Positions 9,778 through 19,609 are shown, numbered from the stretch's first letter. The stretch: DNA of 36,091 nt from Candidatus Moranbacteria bacterium GW2011_GWA2_39_41 (GCA_000995125.1 LBXA01000003.1:1-36091), one strand, 5' to 3'. Translations and numbers: made by a program. Notes: generated from the letters alone by a model not told the origin.

Positions 9778-9798
9778 TTTTTATTTTGAGAGACGGGA

Positions 9799-10488
9799 TT
9801 ATTTGCGTATAAATTTTTTGTACAAGACAAAAAAAATAATCGCGCCGAGAGCACTTCCTAATAATATTAACATACTTAGTGGAAATGTTGATGTTTGTGG
9901 AAGCGGCTTGGTTGGCACGACAGCTGACTCATTGGCGGACTTTTCTTTGTTAGAGATGGCAACCGTTTCATTGGTGCTGTCTAGTATATCTAGTGTTTGC
10001 TGACTGAATTTTGGCTGAGCAGTTGCGCAATCCTCTAGACAATTTTGGGCTGATTCTTTTTTTTCATATTCACAAATACCATTGCCATTGCAGGTTGAAA
10101 ATTTTGATAAATCAGCATTGAGCAGTTCTTTATTGGTGGACTTTTCAAAGACTTGTAGGCTATAGGCTAGACTGAAATAAGGAATGTTCAAACTGAAAGC
10201 CCCATCTTTTTTTTCAAATTCAGTCGAGACAATTTCACTGCCAGTTGTATCGTAAAATCTCAATATATATGCGCCAGTTGTAGGTTGCTGAGCGAACTCC
10301 AAGATAGAGATGTCAACGCTTTGACTGTAGGACACTTTTTCTGAAACCTTATTGTCGAAAGTCAGCGCCTTAGTTGCCGGATTATAATATAGATTAACAA
10401 TAAAACCATCCGCTCTTGCAGTTAATAACTCAACATTAAATAATGCAGTAAGGAGTAGTAGGAATAGTACAAAAAAAGTCTTTCTCAT
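9799..10488 (-). CDS. Secreted/membrane-anchored hypothetical protein in the T4SS locus
   Basis: N-terminal signal-like segment, Cys-rich CNGNGICEYEKKESAQNCLEDC, C-terminal TM followed by KKFIRK. Confidence 0.7.
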   Translation of the reverse strand: MRKTFFVLFLLLLTALFNVELLTARADGFIVNLYYNPATKALTFDNKVSEKVSYSQSVDISILEFAQQPTTGAYILRFYDTTGSEIVSTEFEKKDGAFSLNIPYFSLAYSLQVFEKSTNKELLNADLSKFSTCNGNGICEYEKKESAQNCLEDCATAQPKFSQQTLDILDSTNETVAISNKEKSANESAVVPTKPLPQTSTFPLSMLILLGSALGAIIFFVLYKKFIRK

Positions 10489-10491
10489 TTT

Positions 10492-11346
10492 TTAAAGATT
10501 ACACGTTTTATAATAATTGGTTACTTTGGGTCCATACCAGGCATTCTTGTGACAATCACCATTATTCGGTCCACCATTATAACAACAGCCAACACGGGAA
10601 ATTTCTGTTGTGCCACATTTCCCGGATTGGTTTTTTATCAGCCAAGCGGCGCAATTTATGTCCAAAGTAACATCATTTTGAATTTTAACACACGTTTCAC
10701 TGGGTGTGCCACTTATGCCACAAGCAGTTCTGATGCTGGGTAATGCCTGTGAATAGCCGCAAGATCCAAAACCATCACTTGACACGCTTTTATTGCAACC
10801 TTCGCCACCTGTCACAATGGACTTCAAAATTGATGAGTTGATAGAAGAAGAGTTGTTGAGGCAGGCAGAATTGACTTGATTGCAAGTTCCATCACAAAGA
10901 GCAGGTGTTCCAGCTCCACCCGTCGTAGTCCCACCTGATGCCGTAGTCGTCCCGCCTTGCGCAGTCGAAGCCGTCGGTGACACAGCTGGCGCACGCAACT
11001 TAACTAAATTCGGATTAATTTCATACAAGAGTAAATAAGAAACTAAAGCTAAAATTAAACCAATAATAGCATCAGTAATAATCTCTTTAGCTTTCTCAGC
11101 GCTAGCTACATTGGCTGCTGACATAATATACATGTAACCACCAATAGTTATCATGAGTAGTGCGGAAACACCAACTGCCCAAATCCCAAACTTGTAAACC
11201 GCGGAGATATAGCTATAAAAATTGCCACTAGTAGTAAATCCCGGAATCTGTTCCATCGGCGCATAATTAAAACTCGCCGCTAAAGCTAGGGTTGGGAAGG
11301 CGAATGATGCAAGTATAGCAATAATGAATATTTTTTTTCTGTTCAT
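10492..11346 (-). CDS. VirB2-like two-TM module fused to a lytic-transglycosylase/lysozyme-like domain
   Basis: N-terminal module near-identical to that of 8971-9777; C-terminus ILKSIVTGGEGCNKSVSSDGFGSCGYSQALP...GCCYNGGPNNG...VTNYYKTC resembles SLT/lysozyme-like domains. Confidence 0.68.
   Translation of the reverse strand: MNRKKIFIIAILASFAFPTLALAASFNYAPMEQIPGFTTSGNFYSYISAVYKFGIWAVGVSALLMITIGGYMYIMSAANVASAEKAKEIITDAIIGLILALVSYLLLYEINPNLVKLRAPAVSPTASTAQGGTTTASGGTTTGGAGTPALCDGTCNQVNSACLNNSSSINSSILKSIVTGGEGCNKSVSSDGFGSCGYSQALPSIRTACGISGTPSETCVKIQNDVTLDINCAAWLIKNQSGKCGTTEISRVGCCYNGGPNNGDCHKNAWYGPKVTNYYKTCNL
10961..11300. repeat. Duplicated DNA segment (copy B) encoding the VirB2-like module
   Basis: See copy A. 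Confidence 0.9.
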
Positions 11347-11381
11347 TTTTAATATATGTATTGGCAGATCAATTGGTTTTT

Positions 11382-14069
11382 TTAACGAGGGCTTTGTTTT
11401 GGAAAAAACGAAAATATTATGTTAGTCGTAGCTAAAATTAATATAATAGTTAGCGCTATTCTTAAAAGAAAACTAATATAAGTAGGTATTTCTGCAAATA
11501 GACTAGCTAAAACTTTTTGTTTAGGGGTTCTAGTGCTTGCAATCATTTCCCCAGCGAGTTGATTTGTTACTTTAATATTGATTGAGTTTCCAACAGGTTT
11601 TTCATAAAAAGCTGTTGCCGGAACATTCCATATATCATACAAAGCTTTTTTGGTAGTCTTTGGCTGGGTATATAAATCCCCTATTTCAACAGAATATGAT
11701 TCTCCAATCTTTTTGTCAGCTATGAAGCTGAGCTCGCCAGTACTTGTCAAGCTAGCTCCCATTTCCGGTGCGTTTGCAGACGTTATTGCAACTCCGTCAA
11801 GAAACCAGGAAAATGTATTAGAGGAAGAATAATTGAATGTTGGTTTTAGAGTAACCATTTTTCCTTGAAGCGCCGCAAAGCTGTCAGCGCTATAATCTGG
11901 CCACAATGAATTATTGTCTGTATCAGGGTTAGGGTTTTTATTTATTGGATCGACATAATGTCCCAAAAGAATTGGCGCACAAGAGCTCATATCAGCAGAG
12001 CTTATAGTGACTGTTGGATTGGTGACCGCAAAAGTTTTAGTTAGAGTGATTTTTTCGGCTGAATTTTTATTCAAAGCATCTAGGGTAACTGTATATCGAG
12101 TGCCTTGGTTTTGTAGTATGGGAAAGTAAGCAATGCTGGGATCAGAAGCATTTTGTTGTAAGGATGTGCCGTTTAGTGACCAGATAATATTGTATGTGCT
12201 AGGATTGATGTCAGTTTTCATGCCGACAATTTCATTTTTAACAACGGGGCAAATAATTTTTTCAACCCCATCTTTACAGCGCTCAAGACTAGCTGGAGTA
12301 TCAACAAGGCTTATGGCGGAAGCGTCAGAAACAGCAACAGGAAAAATTTTAATTGTATTTGCAGAATTATAAATAGGGATGATAATAGATTTTACACCTT
12401 CTTTTTTGACTTCCCCGGCGATGATTTCCTTAGCGCGCAAAGTTACCTTGATATAAAATGTATTAGGTTGATTGTCGAAGGCCAATTTTATTTTTAAGGA
12501 TGATAAATTAATACCGGATGTTTGGCTTGCGATGCTTTTTTTTGTGGCGGAGTTCATTGCAAGAAATTCACTTGACATAGAATCTGCTGGCTCTGAAATT
12601 GTCCAATCATAATTTATAAAAGCAGCGTTTTCAATATTTAAGATAGATGATTGAATGGATAGTTCATTAGAATTGTCGCTAGAAACACCATTCATCGGCG
12701 TGGTTGGTAAATAAGATAAATCTATAGTCATATTTTTGTCTGAATTTCCTTCAGCAGGGTCAATAAGATTGGATTCCAGACAGTCATTTAAATCAAAATC
12801 AGAGCTTACGGTTAGAGTTTGATCCGTTGGAGCAGCTTCACTGGGATTGGGATAACGAGTATTATCATCATAAAAAAGATTAATTTCATCTCCGGAAAAT
12901 GGTTCATTAGCAGAATTTACCCATTCTGGTGTTGTGGTTGTATCATCATAAGCCACATCATCATAAGCGCCAGTAAAAGAATTATAATGATATTTTTGTG
13001 TATGAACAACGATAGTTTTGCTTGTAAGTACGGCTATACCAGGAGCATAGCCAGTTTTAACAACATAGTCACCAGTAGAATAGTGATTAGTGATGGTGGT
13101 TGTGGTTATAGTTTTTTCTTGAGTATCTGGGTCAATGCTGGTTGTTTGTGTTTGCGTAGAATCATCAGTGGGAATTCTTTCAGTAGTATCTACTTCACAA
13201 GTGTTTTTTGGCATAGCCCACATAGTTTTGTAGGAAGCGTCAGCATAACTAGTTGGCTCGATTGAAACACCTTCAACCGCGACTCCAACTTGGTCACCTG
13301 AAATGTATGTCCAGCTGAAAGTATTTTTACCCAGTCCAACGACGGCAGCCTCGTCGAATGTGCCTGTATTGGTAGTATCGCTAGAGTTTGGATTAGTATG
13401 CCAAAATTTTTCTTCATCCAAGTTAAAGTGATCATCCCCAGTTTCTTCTTCTGGCGCATTTGGAAAAAGATGTTTGCAGGTTGGGAGTTCACTTTCATCA
13501 CCTGTTTTAACATTATGAATAAAACAATGTTCTCGTTTGTTGCGTTGATCGTCTCCACCAAAAGCAGACCTATAACCATCTGAATCAGTATGCGCCGCAT
13601 AGTTATCTACATCTTCTCTATTCCATTCAAAATTACCACTTGCAATTAGTCGCATAGCAGCAATCTTATAATCCTCAATGTTTATACGTCCATCATCATT
13701 TAAATCATCATTGCCGTGTCCATCTCCACCGCCAGCATTATTATGCTTTAAATACCATGTAAAATATAATTTAGTAGTATCATTCATGAAATAGGAAGGA
13801 GAGGCGGCAGCGGTTATTTCTGAGCCAGGAACAGGGCTGGCTGGGGTAAAGGATAGTGAAACTTGAGGCGGAGTCTTTTTCTGACGCGAAACATTCATTA
13901 CTTGAATATTGTTTTTTAGTTCAGTCTGATTGACGCCGAGACTGCTCATAATTTGTTCTATGGCTTCAGCGGGAGATGGATAACTAAAGCCAGCGAAAGC
14001 ACTTGGGGTGGCAAGAGAAAATATGATGCTGGAAACTAAAATGATGAGAGAGAGTTTTTTAATGCGCAT
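11382..14069 (-). CDS. Large (895 aa) secreted/anchored surface protein with dockerin/EF-hand-like repeat, T4SS-associated
   Basis: N-terminal signal peptide, Ser/Thr-rich ectodomain, DLNDDGRINIEDYKIAAMRL (dockerin-like Ca-binding pattern), C-terminal TM helix. Confidence 0.7.
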   Translation of the reverse strand: MRIKKLSLIILVSSIIFSLATPSAFAGFSYPSPAEAIEQIMSSLGVNQTELKNNIQVMNVSRQKKTPPQVSLSFTPASPVPGSEITAAASPSYFMNDTTKLYFTWYLKHNNAGGGDGHGNDDLNDDGRINIEDYKIAAMRLIASGNFEWNREDVDNYAAHTDSDGYRSAFGGDDQRNKREHCFIHNVKTGDESELPTCKHLFPNAPEEETGDDHFNLDEEKFWHTNPNSSDTTNTGTFDEAAVVGLGKNTFSWTYISGDQVGVAVEGVSIEPTSYADASYKTMWAMPKNTCEVDTTERIPTDDSTQTQTTSIDPDTQEKTITTTTITNHYSTGDYVVKTGYAPGIAVLTSKTIVVHTQKYHYNSFTGAYDDVAYDDTTTTPEWVNSANEPFSGDEINLFYDDNTRYPNPSEAAPTDQTLTVSSDFDLNDCLESNLIDPAEGNSDKNMTIDLSYLPTTPMNGVSSDNSNELSIQSSILNIENAAFINYDWTISEPADSMSSEFLAMNSATKKSIASQTSGINLSSLKIKLAFDNQPNTFYIKVTLRAKEIIAGEVKKEGVKSIIIPIYNSANTIKIFPVAVSDASAISLVDTPASLERCKDGVEKIICPVVKNEIVGMKTDINPSTYNIIWSLNGTSLQQNASDPSIAYFPILQNQGTRYTVTLDALNKNSAEKITLTKTFAVTNPTVTISSADMSSCAPILLGHYVDPINKNPNPDTDNNSLWPDYSADSFAALQGKMVTLKPTFNYSSSNTFSWFLDGVAITSANAPEMGASLTSTGELSFIADKKIGESYSVEIGDLYTQPKTTKKALYDIWNVPATAFYEKPVGNSINIKVTNQLAGEMIASTRTPKQKVLASLFAEIPTYISFLLRIALTIILILATTNIIFSFFPKQSPR

Positions 14070-14073
14070 AGGA

Positions 14074-14733
14074 TTATTTAAACAGATGAATTATATAGGC
14101 GTCAATGATTATCAAAAAAAATATACCCATAGCATAGGAATATAGGAAAGATTTACTTTTATACGCGACAACTCCGCCAGTTAAAGTTAGGATTATAAGC
14201 GGAGCGACTTGCCAGTCAAGCTCGCGAGTAATAATTAGAAATAAAATAAATAGCAAGGATTGGAGTAGAACAGACCAAAGACCAAAGCGTTGAGAAAGAA
14301 AGGAGAGAAGAAAACCTTTGAAGAAAAACTCTTGAATGAACAACAAAAAGTTGACTAAAATTAGCTCGTAAAACAAGAAGGATCCAAAATTTTGCGCGAT
14401 ATAGGCTGGAATGATGTACTTTTGTTCAAAATTGTAGAAGTGGATTAAGAAAAAAGCGATTAATAAAGAGACAAACAACATCAGGCAGGCCCACAAAAGA
14501 CCGATGGATTTATTTCGAAGATTAAAACCAAAATTAGCCAAATTTTGTTTTAGTATGAGCTTGATATAAAGTACAGGCAACAAAAAAAGGAAAAATAAAA
14601 CACTGCTAAACGTTTGCAAATTTCCTTGCGCCGGAAAATAAATGGTCAACAAAAGGCAGGACAAAATAATCGCAGAACTTATCATTTCTGTTTTCCAGGG
14701 AGAAATAAATTGTAGAATATTTTCTTTTTGCAT
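14074..14733 (-). CDS. CPBP/Abi-like intramembrane protease homolog with degenerate motif
   Basis: Multi-TM; LLFIQEFFFKGFLLSFLSQRFG resembles the EExxxR motif region of the CPBP family. Confidence 0.5.
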   Translation of the reverse strand: MQKENILQFISPWKTEMISSAIILSCLLLTIYFPAQGNLQTFSSVLFFLFLLPVLYIKLILKQNLANFGFNLRNKSIGLLWACLMLFVSLLIAFFLIHFYNFEQKYIIPAYIAQNFGSFLFYELILVNFLLFIQEFFFKGFLLSFLSQRFGLWSVLLQSLLFILFLIITRELDWQVAPLIILTLTGGVVAYKSKSFLYSYAMGIFFLIIIDAYIIHLFK

Positions 14734-14869
14734 TTTGTTTTCAATATGGGTTACGCGCTTGTTGCAACGCTGAGTGTTTTCACGGTGGGGTCTTTATGGA
14801 GCTTGAGTCTGGCAAAGGCTCAGCCTTTGATGGATTCAAAGAATAAAAGTAATTGCGTAAATCCTACGC

Positions 14870-15430
14870 TTAGGCGACTTGTTGTTCCGTTCTGGTTGTA
14901 AATTGCGGATTTTGAGCAGACTTTTTTTGTCGATCGGCAGTGGCTTTCGCTTTTTCTTCTTCGGCTGCTTCTTTTCTTTCGGTTAATGTCATCCAAACAA
15001 TGATTATCACAACTAGCGACTCTATGGGCAAGATATCTATTCCAGGAATATATTCAACTAGCGTAGCGCCAACAAGCAGTGCAACTTTTTTGGCTATCGT
15101 TTTGGCTAGCTTTGTTTTCCCAGAGGAACCAGTCAGTAATATTACAAAACCAATAACTAGGGAGCAAATAGTTGTTAATATAAAAATCAATACTGCGCCT
15201 ATACCGCCAGCGGCAATGAGTGCGGTATTCACTAAATCTAAAATATCTTTAATGATGGCGAATATTAGCGCAATTGCGAATAGCCAATCCATAAAAGGAT
15301 CAATATAAGTCATTAGCGAAATAGCATTTGTTGCTGCTTTTAGGTTATTTCGCACCTTACTGGCTGAATTTTTAAAAGAACCAGCTTGCGCAGACTTCAG
15401 ATTGTTAGAATGTCGTTGTTCGTCTGACAT
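14870..15430 (-). CDS. T4SS-locus multi-TM hypothetical protein
   Basis: Downstream of virB4; start set at MSDEQRH (15430), just past the virB4 stop, rather than the longer ORF start. Confidence 0.65.
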   Translation of the reverse strand: MSDEQRHSNNLKSAQAGSFKNSASKVRNNLKAATNAISLMTYIDPFMDWLFAIALIFAIIKDILDLVNTALIAAGGIGAVLIFILTTICSLVIGFVILLTGSSGKTKLAKTIAKKVALLVGATLVEYIPGIDILPIESLVVIIIVWMTLTERKEAAEEEKAKATADRQKKSAQNPQFTTRTEQQVA

Positions 15431-15437
15431 ATTTTTT

Positions 15438-17273
15438 TTATTCTTCATCATCAAAATCTTTCTTAGCTTGTTCAATTTCCAATAGTTGAGATGGGTCAGT
15501 AGTGATAACCTGGTCTTCGCTATATGACGCCACAACCTTAATAGCTACATGCTTAGTGCCGGCAAAGAAAATTCCTTCACCAACATTGCTTTCGAGTAAC
15601 AAAAATTTTTCCTGATCAGTCAGATAGAATGTGTCGGCAATCACATCAATGGCAGCTGGAGATTGTTTCAGCAGAAGCTGGATTGATGAGTTGGTCACAA
15701 TCGGCTTGCCATAACGTGAAGAGAGAAAGTCATTTACATCCTGCGTAATGGTGGTAAGTCCAGTATAATATTTTCTGCATCTTTTTGCAATTCCAAAGAG
15801 GAAAGAAGCAGCATCATCAGATTGCATCATTATCCAAGCCTCGTCCACAATAACCATTCTTTTTTTAATGTTGGTGCGCATTTCGTTCCAAATAAATTGT
15901 AAAATAATATACATGGCGATTGGACGCAACTCATCTTCCATATCACGAATGTTGAAAACTACCAATTTATTATCAGACTTAATATTGGTGATGTTATTAA
16001 GGAAACCAGCGAAAATTCCTTCGGTATATTTTTCTAGTCGAATAGCTAAATCTTCACTGCCATCCATATTGCGCAAAACTTGGTAGAGGTCAGACATTGT
16101 TGGGTAGGCTTCTTTAGGAAGTTCATTGAAGTTAGTTTGCTCGGTAATATCGCGAATAGCATAGGTTTCGTGAACTGCGCGGTCTAGGATTGAATCTTCT
16201 TCGGGAGTGATGCCGCCAAGCATTAAATGCAAAAGTCCAAGTAATCCTGCAATGTTATTGCGTAAAATATCCCCGGGATCTTCGTCATCAGCAATTTTTG
16301 GTAAATCAAATGGATTTATATGATTAGTGGAATTCAAAGATATTTTTATAAAAGCTCCTCCTACAGCGTCACAAAGATGTTTGTATTCATTTTCCGGGTC
16401 AATAATAATAATATTCGTGCCAACCATTAGAGATCGTAAAATTTCCAATTTAACCGTATAGCTTTTTCCACCTCCAGATTTGGCAAAAACAATCATATTG
16501 GCATTTTCCATTTTGAAGCGGTCAAACAAAACTAAGCTATTATTATGTCGATTGATACCATATAGAATACCCTCATCATTTGAAAGGCTGGAGGAAATAA
16601 ATGGAAAAGTTGTGGAAAGTGGCGCAGAATTCATATTGGTTCCAATGTTCAATTCATCATTGGCTAGCGGAATTGTTGAATTGAAACCTTGTTCAGTTTT
16701 GAAAATTGCTGGTTTAATATAAACTAGCTGAGCTTCTAGAATGGATTCGATGGCGCGCGTGGTTTTGTCCAATTCTTTTTCATCAGCACCATAAATAGTG
16801 ATGTATAGTCCAAAACGGAAAAATTTTTCCGTGCCTTGTTGCAGTTTGTCACGCAATTCATCAATGTCTTGCATTGCAGTTTCCAAGGAAGGGTCACGAA
16901 TCATACTATTTTCTTGTTCAATATGTATCTGTGATTGGACTTGAGTGGCGCTTTTTCTCAGTGTTTTTAGGATATCAACGGTTTCAATTGGATGTACAAA
17001 CATAGAGATGTCAATGGACATATCAATATTGATGATAGGTGAAAACCAGTTGCTATTTAGATAGCGAGGATAAGAGATGATAAAAATTGTGCGGGCTATG
17101 GTTTCACCCAATTGAATTGACTTAGGCAAAATCTTAATAGCCGCAGGAGCTAAAAGATCATGTAGCTTAGCTACACCCTCTTGATAATACTTTTCGGATT
17201 CAATCACGTCATCAAGATTTACGGGATTTTTTGATTGAGTCGTTGCATTTTTTTTGTTGAGAAAATCAAACAT
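15438..17273 (-). CDS. virB4: VirB4/TraC-family type IV secretion ATPase
   Basis: Walker A VFAKSGGGKSYT, IIIIDPENEYKHL, Walker B KRMVIVDEAWIMM, RKYYTGLTTITQDVNDF. Confidence 0.92.
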   Translation of the reverse strand: MFDFLNKKNATTQSKNPVNLDDVIESEKYYQEGVAKLHDLLAPAAIKILPKSIQLGETIARTIFIISYPRYLNSNWFSPIINIDMSIDISMFVHPIETVDILKTLRKSATQVQSQIHIEQENSMIRDPSLETAMQDIDELRDKLQQGTEKFFRFGLYITIYGADEKELDKTTRAIESILEAQLVYIKPAIFKTEQGFNSTIPLANDELNIGTNMNSAPLSTTFPFISSSLSNDEGILYGINRHNNSLVLFDRFKMENANMIVFAKSGGGKSYTVKLEILRSLMVGTNIIIIDPENEYKHLCDAVGGAFIKISLNSTNHINPFDLPKIADDEDPGDILRNNIAGLLGLLHLMLGGITPEEDSILDRAVHETYAIRDITEQTNFNELPKEAYPTMSDLYQVLRNMDGSEDLAIRLEKYTEGIFAGFLNNITNIKSDNKLVVFNIRDMEDELRPIAMYIILQFIWNEMRTNIKKRMVIVDEAWIMMQSDDAASFLFGIAKRCRKYYTGLTTITQDVNDFLSSRYGKPIVTNSSIQLLLKQSPAAIDVIADTFYLTDQEKFLLLESNVGEGIFFAGTKHVAIKVVASYSEDQVITTDPSQLLEIEQAKKDFDDEE

Positions 17274-17289
17274 AATTGATAATTGAAAA

Positions 17290-17970
17290 TTATTTTAGCT
17301 CTAGTTCTTCGACGTTTCCAATTTTAGTATCCATAAAAATACTTGGATTGTAGGAATTATACATTAATTCAATTAGCTCTTGAGTTTTGAGCGGTGTCAT
17401 ACGGGCACCGATACCAGAAAGTGAGGTGGAAATGTGATCAAGTCTTTGAAACAGTTGATTTTTGTAGGTTTCGAAATCCTCTCTTTTGTGTAGGATATCT
17501 TTTCTAGCGCTGCTAAATAGATTGCCTAAAAAACTTTTATCTTTATTTTCAACTGGAGCAAATGGAATGATTATATAAAAGCTTTTGTCTATAATATTAG
17601 AAACAGAAACTAATTGGCGAATGAAGTTTTTGTATTCATAAATCTGTAAACGCAAGAGTTCGCTATCTTGTTCTTTTTCCTTTTTTTCTATATATGTAAT
17701 GTATTTATTAATATTCATGCGACGGGAACTGATGAGGATCTGAATGGGAAAGTCTAGGGAATTTAAGAAATTTTGATATTGGTTGATGATACCTTCTTGT
17801 TCAATAGATGATTTCAAATCAAAGTTGATGGCGGATACTGCCAAAACTGCACGTAAAGATCCACTTTTGAGTATGATGACATCTTCCTTAATTTCAGCAA
17901 TATCAAGAAATTGTTGGCTAGCAGTAGTAGCGGTGGGTTTAGTTAATTTCGATGAGTTTAAGGTTTCCAT
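17290..17970 (-). CDS. VirB4/TraC N-terminal-domain-like protein encoded separately
   Basis: FLDIAEIKEDVIILKSGSLRAVLAVSAINFDLKS...YQNFLNSLDFPIQILISSRRMNINKYI resembles TraC/VirB4 N-terminal domains; no Walker motifs. Confidence 0.65.
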   Translation of the reverse strand: METLNSSKLTKPTATTASQQFLDIAEIKEDVIILKSGSLRAVLAVSAINFDLKSSIEQEGIINQYQNFLNSLDFPIQILISSRRMNINKYITYIEKKEKEQDSELLRLQIYEYKNFIRQLVSVSNIIDKSFYIIIPFAPVENKDKSFLGNLFSSARKDILHKREDFETYKNQLFQRLDHISTSLSGIGARMTPLKTQELIELMYNSYNPSIFMDTKIGNVEELELK

Positions 17971-18368
17971 TATTTTCTGATCTCTAATAGTTTACTTATA
18001 TCTTCAATTTTTTGACTGGAGAGTTCTTTTCTGGCGACAGTAGCAGATATTTGTGGCTGAGTGGGTTTAGCAATGTGGCGTGTGTCCGCTACTCTTCTCC
18101 AGATGTACATTTTTGGTTTAGTGAAAAAAGAAACAGCGGACAATAGAAATATAATGAGTGGTTGTCCGTGTGGCTTGAAAAAAGCTAGCGCGCCAAAAAT
18201 CAAAGTTAGAATTATGGCAATAAATATGAATAGTGATGTATCCAATATACCCCAAGCCAATAGTAGAATTACACCTTCAATTGCAAACCAGCCCAATTGT
18301 TTGGCAGTTAGTGGGCCGACAATTTTGTCTTCTATGTCGATAAATTGTGGGACGTTGAACATGCTCAT
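17970..18368 (-). CDS. PrgI-family T4SS membrane protein
   Basis: Short two-TM protein FNVPQFIDIEDKIVGPLTAKQLGWFAIEGVILL...FFKPHGQPL directly upstream of the VirB4 genes. Confidence 0.75.
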   Translation of the reverse strand: MSMFNVPQFIDIEDKIVGPLTAKQLGWFAIEGVILLLAWGILDTSLFIFIAIILTLIFGALAFFKPHGQPLIIFLLSAVSFFTKPKMYIWRRVADTRHIAKPTQPQISATVARKELSSQKIEDISKLLEIRK

Positions 18369-18448
18369 AAACTTGAATTTTCAATTACCAATTTACAATT
18401 TTCAATGAATTTCTAATGTTTAAATATTCAATTATTCAAAAATCAAAA

Positions 18449-19531
18449 TTATTGTTCTCTCAAATTTACCACATTTTTCCCCAATGCCCTAGGGTCTGGT
18501 CTGTTTTCAACTGGTTGTGGGCGGGTCTGAGGGGCTGGTGTGATTCGGTATGGCTGATCTTGCGGAATATCTTTTCTTTCGTAGGCTAATTTTTGCGGAG
18601 AGGAAAAACTGATTTTGTTGTTGAGTGATGGTGTTTTCGAAATATTGCGGGTTTCAAGGTTCAACCTTGATGGTGCTTGAGCGTTCTCTAAAGGTTGAAC
18701 CTTTACATCGCTTTCACTAAACATAATTTTCTTCGAAACTTTATCCACCGTAACCATACTCTTTTCATCAAACGCTTTCAAAATATATGACAATTTTTCT
18801 CGATCATTTGAATTTAATAATTTGGCGTTTTCGCTGTGAAAAAGGAAATTGACGCGAGCCACTGAGTTGTGTTTGTCATAACCCAAAACAGCTGTGTAGT
18901 CAGCCAACCAGTTCTTGATAGATGGTCGCACTGGTTCTGGGAAGTTCAATATTTTGATGCGTGCGGTAGTAATGGTTTGCTCGCCCAATTCTGGATAAAT
19001 CCTGATTGCATTAGCTAACGTCTGATTTTCAGTTGTTATGGGAGCATTTTTTAAATTGACAGCATTATTTTGAGAAACAGCATGGTTAGTTGTTGACAAG
19101 ATATTGGCTTTAGATAAAATCTGATTATTGACAGCGCTAGCAATTTGGTTGGCTTGGGATGAATCAATATTTAAAGTGTTTTGTAAAAGTGTTTCCAATT
19201 CAAGCCAATTTTTGTTTTTGCAAATTGCCCACACGATTTGTGGGAGATCATCTCTTTGTTGTTGATTCAATGCAAATTTTTTGGCCAAATCATTATAGAA
19301 AAGTGTGTTTTCAAAAGACAACAAGAAATCGATCAAGGCTGGATTCATTGAAACAACGGAATTTGGAAAAATTTGTGCATGTGCATAAGCTTTTTGCCAT
19401 TTAGCCAACAATTCTTTCTTAATTTCTTCAGTGCCCTCAGCAATGCGCTTTTTTTCCGACTCCAAGTCATACTCGACATATTTTTTCGAGTCATTTTGGG
19501 CGCTATAATTTTGATTTTGATAAACTGTCAT
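18449..19531 (-). CDS. Hypothetical protein in the T4SS locus
   Basis: Long ORF in strand and position context. Confidence 0.65.
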   Translation of the reverse strand: MTVYQNQNYSAQNDSKKYVEYDLESEKKRIAEGTEEIKKELLAKWQKAYAHAQIFPNSVVSMNPALIDFLLSFENTLFYNDLAKKFALNQQQRDDLPQIVWAICKNKNWLELETLLQNTLNIDSSQANQIASAVNNQILSKANILSTTNHAVSQNNAVNLKNAPITTENQTLANAIRIYPELGEQTITTARIKILNFPEPVRPSIKNWLADYTAVLGYDKHNSVARVNFLFHSENAKLLNSNDREKLSYILKAFDEKSMVTVDKVSKKIMFSESDVKVQPLENAQAPSRLNLETRNISKTPSLNNKISFSSPQKLAYERKDIPQDQPYRITPAPQTRPQPVENRPDPRALGKNVVNLREQ

Positions 19532-19609
19532 ATGATATTTTGTTATTCCGGACTTAATCTGGAATCTACTTCGATTAACTCCCTGATTTTGTATTTTGGA
19601 ATTATTTGT

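Noticed and set aside
12819-13265. 148-aa + strand ORF antisense to the large surface protein (and similar antisense ORFs, e.g. 33748-34524 opposite pnp)
   Set aside because: Shadow ORFs opposite well-supported genes; no recognisable domains.
13190-13600. 136-aa - strand ORF in an alternative frame of the 895-aa gene
   Set aside because: Overlaps entirely with a longer same-strand CDS with signal peptide and TM anchor; likely spurious.
14734-14869. Possible small RNA in the 136-bp gap (hairpins aaaggctcagccttt and gcgtaaatcctacgc)
   Set aside because: Short weak stems, no clear promoter or terminator; not enough support.
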